A DNA stretch of 64,000 nucleotides from Acanthosepion pharaonis (taxonomy: Eukaryota > Mollusca > Cephalopoda > Sepiida > Sepiidae). The notes beneath the pieces are model-generated. The model worked only from the letters and a program-made list of their open reading frames with translations, searched no databases and was not told the DNA's origin. The DNA is taken from contig CAHIKZ030005493.1 in the NCBI GenBank assembly GCA_903632075.3, positions 1,413,001 to 1,477,000 of the forward strand. Reading direction: 5' to 3'. Made by a program: the position numbers and the translations under genes. Below are positions 43,598 through 53,840 of this stretch, in pieces (within the stretch, counting starts at the first letter, position 1; each line of letters opens with the position of its first letter).

Positions 43598-45205
43598 AAT
43601 CACCTATTGTACATGGATGATATCAAACTTTTTGCCAAAGACGACACTGAGTTGAAGGGTATCCTCAATACCGTAAAATGTTTCAGTGACAATATAGGTA
43701 TGGATTTCGGATTAGATAAATGTGAAGGTAATATTCAAGAAAGGGAGAATTACAGAAACACACTCAATAGATTTTAGATTTTGTCACAAAGATTAGGGAA
43801 CTGGAACAAGATGAAGCTTATAAATGCCTAGGAGTCAGCTAACAAGATGGAACACATCACACCGAAAAGAAGTAAAAAGTAAGAATAGATTCCAACAGGC
43901 GTGTGCGTCGAGTGTTCGCTAAACAGAATAACAGACATAAACATTTTATCTGTCCCTGTGGCGCAATACAGTTCCACCATTTTTAATTGGATCATAGTTG
44001 ACATTAAGCGAATGAGATGTCAAAACGAGAAAGCTTCTCACTTGCCACTAGATGCATTATCCTAAGGCGGATATTGTCATTTGTATGTACCCAAATCCGA
44101 AGTAGGCAGCCGATTATTTCAACTATAGACCTGTCTTACAAAACTACAACAATTGGCCTTCAAAGATACCTGGAAACTACAGAAGACTGGATGATGATCT
44201 GCGTCAAAGAATATGAAAGAAATAAGAAACTTTATTTAGTAATAAAGGAGGACAAAAATAAAATTGAAAAAGGGAATTTCAAGTGGGTGAACAAATGTAA
44301 ACAAACCATAATACTCCTAAAAGATCCTAAAAAAGAAAGCAAACGCAATGTATGAAATGCTGAAACGATGATAAGATAAAAGTATTCAGGGTCAATACTC
44401 TACGCCTACCAAACAAGCTGATACACATCAATGGCGACGGAGTGAAGGCTTTAAGTTCAAACTGCACAGCACTAATGCTTGCCAACTAAAAATTACGAAA
44501 CACGCATAATGAAAAATTATGTTAATCCGAAAGGTAGATTTTGTGATAAATATCCAGAAATAATTGACCATCTTGTATCGTGTTGCACATTGTTAGCAGC
44601 CACTGGATATAAAATCCGTCATGACAGAGTGGGTTAATATCAACACAGGAAAATATGCAACTTTTACGGGAAGAAAACTATAAGAAACTGGTATGAATGT
44701 TACTCCTACCCGGTTCCAGAGATTAGGACCTGTAACAATTTTATGGGACTTTACAATATACGCAGAGGGAACAATTACAGCTAATTGCTCAAAGATCGTA
44801 ATCAAAGACCACAATAACAGAATGTACTTTCCTATTGACATCGCTGTCTTTGCAGACTCTAATATATCTTTGAAGATTTTCAAAAAACCTATTAAGATAA
44901 AATGATCGTGAGGTGTAAATCGCATAGATGTGGCATATGAGGACATCAATAATCCCAGTTGTAGTTTTTGATTGATTGGAAAAGGGTCTAATAGAAACAT
45001 TGAAGAGATTCCTGGTACCCCGCGCGTTAAATATTGTACTCAGAGGTACAGCTCACACAGAGTTATTTGTATGTAAAATGTGTGTGATTTTTCTTACAAA
45101 AATGATTAGTAAAAAATGTCATGAAATCATTTCTAACCGTCTCTGTTTGTGACCCGTAAGGTAATGTGTATACAGCGGAAATCAAAGAAATAATAATAAT
45201 AATAA
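43598..45205 (+). pseudogene. RLE LINE, copy 4, from the YMDD motif onward, AAT tail
   Basis: Starts inside the reverse transcriptase: HLLYMDDIKLFAKDDTELKG, CFSDNIGMDFGLDKCEG. Then IDLSYKTTTIGLQRYLETTE at about 44120, a worn zinc-binding block with SCCTLLAATGYKIRHDR near 44580, and GPVTILWDFTIYAEGTITAN then SKIVIKDHNNRMYFPIDIAV at 44720-44860. The nuclease PD is replaced (CSKIV for RPDIV). The 3' UTR ends in AAT repeats at 45190-45205. The catalytic YMDD is intact but frames are broken. The motif set best fits the R4/Dong group. Confidence 0.75.
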
Positions 45206-45301
45206 TCAAAAACAAAGCTAGCCACCCAGACATTGTTATTAGAGATAGCACACAAAAAGGTGGCTCCTTATTGATATTCGAAAAAACGCTATCATAATAC
45301 A

Positions 45302-45313
45302 ACCACCTTGAAG
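45302..45313 (+). repeat. 12-bp target-site duplication, left
   Basis: AACCACCTTGAA, repeated at 45522-45533 on the other side of the foldback insertion. Confidence 0.85.
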
Positions 45314-45521
45314 ATTATTTACATTATTCGGACTATTGTACTCATCTTAGTCGCCATATCTATTACAACGTTTCGGCCGTTGTACGCTCCGGCCTTCTTC
45401 AGGTGGTTGGAATGTCAAACTTAAACGTTGTAATAAATATGGCGACAAAGATGTGGACAATAGTCCGAATAATGTAAATAATGTACATAATACCTGATCT
45501 CAGAAATATAGACAGATACTG
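45314..45521. mobile_element. Foldback insertion of the 107-bp family
   Basis: A 208-bp insertion within the LINE copy, between 12-bp target duplications. Its arms 45315-45373 and 45425-45483 are inverted copies of the 107-bp unit core with about four mismatches over 59 bp. The loop contains the CTGAAGA-hairpin-GAAAC motif (45371-45403, minus strand). Confidence 0.85.
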
Positions 45522-45533
45522 AACCACCTTGAA
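45522..45533 (+). repeat. 12-bp target-site duplication, right
   Basis: AACCACCTTGAA, identical to 45302-45313. Confidence 0.85.
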
Positions 45534-45715
45534 ATCGAAATCTCAAAAATGTGGCACATGGGAACATCAACAATCCCCGTTGTAGTTGGAGCCCTCGGAT
45601 TGGTTGGAAAAGATTCCAGTAGACTAATTGAAGGGATCCCTGGAAGCCCATGTCTTAAAAAATTGTTCTCACGAGTACAGCCCACACCTTACGAACCGCT
45701 TTGTCTATGTAAATT

Positions 45716-45756
45716 GTGTGTGTGTTTTTTGCGGTGTGTGTGTGTGTGTTTTTTGC

Positions 45757-45815
<59 letters not shown>
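45716..45815. repeat. (GT)n microsatellite
   Basis: GT runs interrupted twice by TTTTTTGCG; sits in the LINE 3' UTR. Confidence 0.9.
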
Positions 45816-45821
<6 letters not shown>

Positions 45822-45929
45822 TGGAAAACGTCATGATGCCATTTCTAACCTTAGGCTCCTGGGCGGGACGCAGAAAGAAATGAGTACACACCAGAAATCA
45901 AAGGAAATAATAATAATAATAATAATGTG

Positions 45930-46725
45930 ACTCTTCTTAACTGTGACGGAAATTGATAAAAAGATTCAATCGACAAAATGTAGCTAAAATCAGAAAAGGC
46001 TGCTAAAACATATTGAATTAAATAACTTAAAAAATGACCAGGGAATAAAATCTCTTAGATGGGCAATAGTCACTCAGAATAAACGATGTCGACGTAGATA
46101 AACACAAAATACATAAGCAGCTTAAGAGTGTATGACTAAAAGTAGAGACAGAGGTATTTATCATGGTTGCAATGAGCCAAAACCAATTAACCAGAAATTA
46201 CTTAGAAATTATAACAAAAAATGATGCAAATCTAATATATGGATTATGTAAACAATGTGTTGCAACTATTGATAGTAAGTTAGTTTCCTGTTGTTAAATG
46301 TTAACACCAAAGAATTACAAAAATCGAGTTACGTTTGGTTAGTGTATTTATTGAAAGATGTGATTACTCTTGTGGACTGTGTGCTGAAACAGATATAGAA
46401 GCTAATAGAGCATGTACCTTAGTTTTTATGCTGTCATTTCTATAATAATCGATAAAAAAAAAGATACAGAGAAAAAAGTTAACAGTATCCCTGGCATATC
46501 CTGTTTGGAAAAGATTAAAAAATTCGCCCTCTGTGGAATTTCGCATCTACCCAGGAGAGAACTATCAATGTAAATAACATATAAACAGTGTACATGTTAC
46601 GTATCACTTAACATCAGAATTTTGGCAAACAGAATGCATATATTTACAACCTTGCTGGGTAAGGGATTACACTGAACAGAAATTAAAAGATGATAACAAT
46701 AACAGCAAAAGCAACAATATAATAA
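45930..46725. other. No gene seen
   Basis: AT-rich; no motif recognised before the AAT array at 46720. Confidence 0.4.
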
Positions 46726-46731
46726 TAATAA

Positions 46732-47391
46732 TGTTGTGGTGTCCTCCCTCTAAAGAGTCTATGTTAGACTCTTCCGCCTACTATAAGATTTGTAGGAGAG
46801 AAGGTCTTTGGAGAACAGTCGACCAGATTGTTCAACTGTTGAACTCTCTGCCTCGGCAGGACAAAGTTTCGTCCGGGGAGGTAAACAGACCGTGAACCCG
46901 TTTACGCGGGTTCAAAGGGAATATTTTTGGCCGAGCCTACGGGCTCGGAGAAACCCACAGTAAACTAGGCCTTTTGTCACATACATCTCTCGTGTGGGGA
47001 GCTGTTACATATTAACAGTCGAATAGATCTGTTCAACTGTGCTGGTCAAACTCTCTGCCTCCGGGCAGAGAGGATCCCCAGACGAGGCTATGTCGAAGGG
47101 CAGAATCTCGTCTCGAGAAACAACTACCCGACCGCTTTTTATACCTGGTCTATGGGGGATTTTTGGCCGAATCTACGGGTTCCGATTGCCCCACATTAAA
47201 GTCGGCCTTGTGCCACATTTTACCTCGTGTGGAGGCTGGTAAATATCAACAGTCGAATGATTGAACGCTGGGTCAACCGACACACACTCAGTGATCGTGT
47301 AATACACTTCTGTTGTACTTACTGTTTAATATATGATATACCTGTAACACGTGTTTTGTTATTTCTTTAAACATTTACTTGGGTCACAACA
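46732..47391 (+). mobile_element. Solo LTR (gypsy-like), 660 bp
   Basis: Begins TGTTGTGG and ends GGGTCACAACA, with 7-bp inverted ends TGTTGTG/CACAACA. It is flanked by AATAA at 46727-46731 and 47392-47396, a 5-bp target duplication, although the AAT context makes that weak. It contains two related cores in tandem (about 46840-46990 and 47040-47235), each with a GCAGA..TCGTC block, an A/T-rich GGAATATTTTTGGCCGA-type box and a hairpin. No internal region or second LTR is present, so recombination has probably removed the element body. Confidence 0.75.
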
Positions 47392-47424
<33 letters not shown>

Positions 47425-47428
<4 letters not shown>

Positions 47429-48640
47429 GAAATTTATCGATAGTATGGATCAAGTACAGAAAGGCGTTCGACAGTGTTCCATACTCATGGATAAACAATA
47501 GCCTAGAATATACAAAGTATACCTCACAATCGTTAAATTCATAACAGAAATAATGAAAGACTGGAAGACTACACTAAATCTAAACTATACAAACGGGTCA
47601 CATCGAGGCCAATCAATATCAAAAGCGGGAACTTCCAAGGAGATTCATTTTCACCATTGCTCTTCTGACTGTCATTAGCGCCACTCAGCTGCCTACTGAA
47701 CAACAGTAGCCACCGATAAACAGAATGAAAAACTGTAATGATCTTAAAACGTTTGCCAAGGATGACAACCAGCAGAAAGAAACTACTCACCTTTGTCAAA
47801 ACCTTCAGCGAAGACATTAGGATGGAATTCAGAATCGAAAAATGTGCCAAAGCCACCTTGAAATGCGGTAAACTAACGAAAACTATTGATTTAGATATTG
47901 ATATCAACAACCAAATTAAGAAATTAGACCAAGACGCTACATACAAATCCTTAGGAATTAATGAAGGAGATGGAATACAACATTGAATTATGAAGAAACA
48001 GATCCGAAAAGATTATTACAGAAGCGTGCGTTTGATACGAGAAAGTGAATTAAATGGGGCCAATAAAATGAAGGCTACCAACACCTTAGCTAACATATAG
48101 CTTCAACATTATTAAATGGAAGTTGAATGACATTAAAAGATTGGACGCCAAGACCAGAAAATTGCTTACTGAAATGAGGATGCACCATCCAAAATCAGAT
48201 GTAGATAGGCTGTACGTAGCAAGAGCTTTAGGAGGTTGAGGTCTAATTCAACTTGAATTAACTCTAAAAATCGCAACGATCGGATTGGAAGCATACCTCA
48301 CAAAAACCTCTCTCCTACAAATAGTAAAATACCAAATCCACTCCATCAACAAAAAAAGCGTAGATGAGAATTTGCGAATAAACAGCGTAAAATCCCGTGA
48401 GATTTAAACGGATCGTCTGAAAAATCATGGAATAAATTGAAAAGATAGAGGAAATCAAAAAAGATATATCAATCATATTAGGGAGCTATGGAAATTGTTG
48501 AATGTAAAGGTGACAGTCGTGCCACTTGTAATAGGAACGCTAAAAAAAATTTAAAAAAAAGAGATTAGAGGGAAAATTAAAAACCCAAGATGATAGCGCT
48601 GATAGAGTTATAATACTGAGCAGAATTTAAAGCAGTTGAA
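47425..48640 (+). pseudogene. RLE LINE, copy 6, from RT motif A onward
   Basis: Starts at the end of the AAT array (47398-47424). YRKAFDSVPYSWINNSLEY matches the YQKAFDSVPHSWI motif A, NFQGDSFSPLLFCLSLAPLS is motif B, and 47738-47986 gives FSEDIRMEFRIEKCAKATLK then DQDATYKSLGINEGDGIQH. The YMDD segment is damaged (near 47738, LKRLPRM follows directly). Later text (QIRKDYYRSVRLIRESELNG; MHHPKSD-like near 48180) continues the R4/Dong-like order. Many shifts; the C-terminal nuclease is not recognisable. Confidence 0.7.
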
Positions 48641-48822
48641 AATGCAAATCACTTATCAGCGGTGAGAAAATCCAAGTTGAACGTTTTATCCAAAAGTGGC
48701 CAAGAATTGTTTCGTTTCTGGCATCATACTTCAAAACGATTCTTTGACAAACCTCTTATAGATTCATTTCCAGTTCCGACAGAAGCTCGTTTTATTAAAA
48801 CATTTTATACAATTAAGAATTG

Positions 48823-48857
48823 TATTATTACTACCACTACTACTAGTAGTAGTAGTA
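48823..48857. repeat. (ACT)n(AGT)n palindromic microsatellite
   Basis: ACT triplets run straight into AGT triplets, so the array is self-complementary. Confidence 0.8.
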
Positions 48858-48907
48858 TTTCCTTTGAGTTGTGTTCACTCATTTTGTTTCAGCAAGCAAA
48901 GTGTAAT

Positions 48908-48985
48908 TTGGTTTGATGGTTAGCAAGCTTGTCTCGCAAGATCAATTACGACCAAAGAGTGAGTTCAACCCTCACAAGCTTCTTC
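48908..48985 (+). repeat. tRNA-like SINE head
   Basis: GTTTGATGGTTAGCAAGCTT has an A-box shape and GAGTGAGTTCAACCCTCAC a B-box, about 45 nt apart. The later part (CATCATGCCGTTTATATTTC) is of unknown origin. Confidence 0.6.
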
Positions 48986-48989
48986 AAAA

Positions 48990-49283
48990 CTTGTGACCTT
49001 GTGTCAAACCTGAGCTACGCTTAGAAAATTACCATAAATGTCATCATGCCGTTTATATTTCCCTACGAGACTATAGAAACGTTTTATAACAATTTTGATT
49101 CTTGGTTTTCTGTATTTTTCTCTTTACGTTTTTTTTTAACTACCCGTTTTATATAAACCTTGTTTTAAATTTCTTTTTAGTTCATACTTTATTATTGAAT
49201 TCGTTTCCTTATCATCTGTCTGTCTGGTGAAACGAGAAATAACTTTCTCTCTTTCATTTTCCTTTTCTTTTTTATTACTGTTC

Positions 49284-49328
<45 letters not shown>

Positions 49329-50370
49329 ATAAATACCTTCCTGTCTTGTTTTCTGTTCCATTCTTTTTCTCTCCCTCCTTCTTTTTCTTTCTTTCATCGC
49401 TTCATTCTCTGCCTTTGCATGCTATTTCCCTATTTTTTCTTTATATTTTCTTATTTTTTCATGTTTTATCATTTTCTTTTTCTCTTTCAGTTTGTTCTTT
49501 CTTTCTCTTTCTTTCTCTATTCTTCTTCTTCTTCTTTTCGATACTTTAATATTTTTTTTTATTACATGATTGATGTAAACGATTTTTTTTCTTCAACCAT
49601 TTTCGGCTGGACACCAAATATCCTCACCACCCCACGATGGCAGGAAGTGAATGAGAATTGAATGAGGAATTCAATCGATCATTGAAACAAAGAACATAAA
49701 TCATTTATCAACTCATAACTTCCTCTTATCTGGAAAGCACACTTCACAATTTTATTAACCTTAATCCTAAGCATTGGTCAAATTCTTCGAGATATTTTTC
49801 TGTATCTTTAACCTCTTTTATGTCCATTTTTCTTTCTTTTCCGCACCAGTTTTGATTGCTTTAAAACAAAGTATAACAAAACTTCACTTCTAATCTTTTG
49901 TTGACCGATCACCGAAGATGACAACCCATCTTAAAACCAAATTTCTATTGTTTAAGTTATCAGCTCTAAAATCATCAATTGATCAATGGAGATTTTTCCA
50001 AAACCATCATCTGGTGCTTAAGACGTGAAAAAGTATTTCGTGATTTTTGTTGAACAGACCAAACCTCCCTATTTATTACTTGACTAAGCCAGTCACATGG
50101 TTACAATTACTTGCTTGTAAAAGCCCAAGCTTCTATCACATTAGCAGAGTATCACTTGCAACTGTTAATATCAAATCATCGCTGTTCATTTTAAGGGGTT
50201 ACAAGGATCATGCTTAAAGAACAGGACATGCATGAGTGGATATTTTAAGGTCACTAATGAGTTGTACAATTTCTCTCAACTTCCCCTCTATGATTCATCA
50301 GCAAAGTAGCGTTTAAAACAGTGCCCGTTTCGTCTTTCGGAATGGTACGCTAAACTGCATAAGAAAAATA
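48990..50370. other. No gene seen; CT array inside
   Basis: Contains a CT run at 49285-49325 within a pyrimidine-rich tract to about 49550. The S/F-rich frames are artefacts. The rest is AT-rich without motifs. Confidence 0.5.
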
Positions 50371-50374
50371 ACGT

Positions 50375-50575
50375 ACTCGCATTATTTAAATTATTCATAC
50401 TGTTATCCTCATCTTCATTGCCATATTCACAATGTTTCGACCATTGTACGTTCTGGTCTTCTTCAGGTAATTGTAATTTCGAACCGAATCCTTTATTTCG
50501 TCCATCGAGGTAAACCGTTCTAGTGCTATGTGCCATGCATTTTCTGGGTGTTTCAGTCATTTCCATTTAATTGCA
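50375..50575 (-). repeat. 107-bp family, diverged copy
   Basis: TATTTAAATTATTCATACTG, ATCCTCATCTTCATTGCCAT, AATGTTTCGACCATTGTACG and TTCTGGTCTTCTTCAGG match the family at about 80%. The hairpin (50434-50466) keeps pairing through two base-pair changes. Confidence 0.75.
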
Positions 50576-50739
50576 GGGTGTACCATCTTGTATGCTGCCT
50601 ATTTCCGCTGATAATGTCTTCCTTACCATTTATTGGAGACCATTATGGACCTGCAGGGGCATGGTGGTGAGTTGTCTTTCATAAGCAAGTAGTTACAAAG
50701 GATTGCAATAGAAAACTCAATTTTTTGGTTCACCACTGC

Positions 50740-50930
50740 TGTGGTCTGGTATTGAACTCACAACGCTTTTGGGTCTAGTCACTGGATCTAATCAACGTCT
50801 TTACCCATGTGTCCTTGAGAAACGTTGCGAATGACGCAATAAAGATGAGGTTAACACTCCGAGTAATGTAAATAATGCAAGTAATCATAATACCTCATCT
50901 CAGAGATATAGACAGATATTGGAAAATAAT
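50740..50930 (-). mobile_element. tRNA-headed SINE joined to 107-bp family unit
   Basis: On the minus strand GTAAAGACGTTGATTAGATC and GTTGTGAGTTCAATACCAG give A- and B-box-like segments (50755-50805). The adjoining AAGATGAGGTTAACACTCCG and ACCTCATCTCAGAGATATAG belong to the 107-bp family on the opposite strand. Confidence 0.6.
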
Positions 50931-51179
50931 GTTTCTTAAAAGTATGTTTTGCTTCGTTTCCACGTGATCACCTACATTCTCTCATACATAACTACACACA
51001 TAAATAAAAATTTAAGTACGTTTCGGGAATTTTGTAAACTTCCGGTGAAAATAACGTTTTCATTATTTTAAACTATTGGCGATTTTCACTACGGAAGTTT
51101 ATACATCATTAAGATTAAACATCATTTGCATTTTAAACAGGAAAACGTACATTACAATTTTTCTCTAAAGAAGAAATAT

Positions 51180-52030
51180 ATTTTTCTTTTCAAATGAATG
51201 AATTAAAAATAAATAAACACACTATGACATGTGTTAATCACGATATCATCAGTGATAATATTATACCAAAATTACAATTGCTATAATTATAGAAAAATCT
51301 TTTCACAAAAAAATAAAAAAAATAAACAATAATAATAATTCACCTTTTCCTCTATTTCTAAGTTATATGCTTACACATATGGTCTTTTGTAGTGGAAATA
51401 ACTGAGATACCTACTACAAAAAATGATCTCAAATCTTTTTATCAGTGCGATGAGGCTTGTGATGAGGCATAGATCATGTGATCCGCTGCTCAGTAAAGGT
51501 TGCACATACCTACTCTAAATACATAGCAGAAGCACCAGACCATATGTGACAGCAATATTCAATGCATGGATGAATGGTCAATTTATGTAAGTGTAAAAAA
51601 GATTCTAGCAAGAAAAATTGTCTAGTATAACACGGTGAACCAACTTTCCTACCAGCAGACCTAGCAATTGATTCAATAAAATCTTTCGATTCCATGTCAT
51701 TAGAAAAATTTAGCCCAAGGAAATATTTTCATTTTCAAATGAATAAATTTGTAATAAATCCCATGCAGTGACATGTGATAATCACAGTCATCAATGAAAA
51801 TATTATACCAAAATTTCAAACATTAAAAACTTTTTTAAAAATTAAAAAAAAAATATCTTTTCGACCAAGAAAAGCTTTCTAAGATCTATGTTTACATATA
51901 GGGTCATTCGGGGTGAAAATAACTGAGGTACCTACGACAAAAAATGACCTTGAATCTTTTTAGTAGTGTGGCCATAGATCAATGATGAGCCATAGAACAC
52001 TGCTCGAAAAAATTTGCCCATGCTTGGTCT
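51180..52030 (+). repeat. Diverged direct repeat (about 550 bp apart) around a LINE piece
   Basis: 51180-51500 and 51725-52030 share TTTTCAAATGAAT, AATATTATACCAAAATT, AAATAACTGAGATACCTAC and GACCTTGAATCTTTTTA-like blocks. Between them lies a CR1/Jockey-like fragment (51500-51720). Confidence 0.65.
51500..51720 (-). pseudogene. CR1/Jockey-like RT C-terminal fragment
   Basis: The minus-strand frame reads LHLHKLTIHPCIEYCCHIWS then GASAMYLE, matching the LYK-..-RP-MEY-SHLWSGA block just after the palm of these reverse transcriptases, together with MESKDFIESIARSAGRKVGS after it. Confidence 0.65.
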
Positions 52031-52794
52031 AAAATAATCGTCTCTACGTTTGTTTGCGTATCTTTAATTAAGAACATAACAACAAATATTTCTGATTGTA
52101 ATTTATTTTGCCTTATTTTTTCAAATAATCGTATATATAGGCTGAACCGGGGAAAATTACGAAGACATCTGCAAAGATTTGGGAACAGTCAGAAAATCGA
52201 CGAAACTCCGTGACAATTTAAAGCCTAGCAGTGCGAAAAACCGCGAGAAAACTTATGGAAACATCAGGATATATGAAAGAGCTACCTTTCATTTGATCCC
52301 CACTGATTACCACTAGATACGCTTGGTAGAAATAAACAGAAAAAAGAACAAAAGCAAAATACACTATGTCTTACTTGTTTGATGTAGTGGTTCGACCAGA
52401 AGATTAGAGTTAATAAAATTCATAATAATAATCTGATAAATTCCTTTCTGCTTTTGTGTCTATTTATTTGTTAGAACAAAGCAAGAAGCATATACTGCAA
52501 ATACACGGACACAAAATGGGCTCTACTTTGATTGTGTGTCAGATAGAGTTATGAAACTGATGCTCATAACATGACGACTACTCTTGCCGAGGATGTTGCT
52601 TGTTTTGTTGCTATATTGTTAAAATATATGAGGTACAAAGAATTTTCATAGAATAAATTTCGTTCAACGAATACAGTTTTTTATTTTCATTTTTTTAAAA
52701 ATTATTTTGGAATAAATTATGATAAAATCTATATTCGTACAATTTATTCATAAGTAATTCCTTAATTCTTTGACTGAGAGTATGCTAGTATTTA

Positions 52795-53140
52795 TACAAT
52801 TTACATTATTCGGACTATTGTCCTCATGTTTATCGTCATATTTATTACAACGTTTCGGCCGTTGTACGCTCCGGCCTTCTTCAGGTGGTTGGAATGTCGA
52901 ACTGAACCCTTTATTTCGCCCACTGGGGTAGACTGTTTAATGGATGTCAGTTATCAGTTAACTCCTGTTAATTTTCCTCTGAAAGTTCTCCACTGCCTTA
53001 ACTGGGTATTGAACTCACACTCTTTGGGTTCTGGCACTGGATCTAACTAACGCCTTTATCCTTGTCATGTGTCCTGTCATACATCTGTGTATGAATTTCT
53101 GGGTATTATAAACCTAATGTCTTCAGCATCCATTACTAAA
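52795..53140 (-). mobile_element. Most complete copy of the 107-bp family plus tRNA-like part
   Basis: On the minus strand it starts with a tRNA-like segment (GGATAAAGGCGTTAGTTAGA, GTGTGAGTTCAATACCC, 52985-53075). It continues through GTTCGACATTCCAACCACCT into CTGAAGA-hairpin-GAAAC (52852-52884) and ends in AAACGTTGTAATAAATATG and the GGACAATAGTCC hairpin. This shows that the 107-bp unit is one end of a longer SINE-like element of about 340 bp. Confidence 0.65.
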
Positions 53141-53344
53141 GTCCTTTACAATACAGAAGGACAAATCTTGTCATAAAAAGCACAACCACACAGCGTAAAA
53201 TAGAAAGAGATTCTAGAAAAAATATTTCCATCCAAAGAAAAAAAAAGAAAAGAAATATAATGAAAATTAAAAAAAGAAAAGAAATATAATGAAAATTAAA
53301 CAAATTCCATTTTGGTACATTTGAAATAACAGTAAAGTGTGAGT

Positions 53345-53840
53345 ATTCTTCTTTATGCTGTGGGTCTTCAGGACATAAGAGATCATGGCTCTCCACAGCA
53401 TCCTATCACTTATAGCTCTTACCAACTTTTATCTCTTTTCCAAGCCTCTCACCGAGCTTCAACCATCCCCGCGGCCTTCTGCTGTACTTTTGTCCTTCGA
53501 TCTGTCCTGTAACTATCATATTCTGTAAGACCTCCTTTCTTATTAAGTGTCCAAGACATTTCAAATGTCTGTTTCTCATTCTAATTATGTGTCCTTATTG
53601 TTTACTCAAGAAATTCTTCGTTTCTTACGCAATCCATATATTGTATTCTCATCATCCTCCTGTAGAGCCGTATATCTGTTATCTCCATTATTCACTATAT
53701 ATGGCGATCGATATTACTTCATGGTTGAAAATTCATTTCTTTGTTTCTAACGAAGTTTTCCTGTTTCTTAGAACTTTGCATCTGATATTCAAATGTGCGC
53801 TTAGATTTCCTTGTCATATTTCCAAAAGAGTGTTACTAAA
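53345..53840 (-). mobile_element. RTE-like LINE C-terminus and 3' end
   Basis: GATCATGGCTCTCCACAGCA, then TAGCTCTTACC, then TCCTTTCTTATTAAGTGTCC, and TCATCATCCTCCTGTAGAGC follow the order seen at 36660-36990. Coding is too broken to use. Confidence 0.6.

Larger units (their letters stand above)
45206..45928 (+). pseudogene. RLE LINE C-terminus, copy 5, interrupted by foldback insertion
   Basis: Begins exactly after the AAT tail of copy 4 with KASHPDIVIRDSTQK, keeping the PDIVIRD nuclease motif. It is interrupted at 45314-45521 and resumes with HLEIEISKMWHMGTSTIPVV and VGALGLVGKDSSRLIEGIPG. The 3' UTR contains an expanded GT array (45720-45815) and ends in an AAT tail (45906-45928). Confidence 0.75.
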
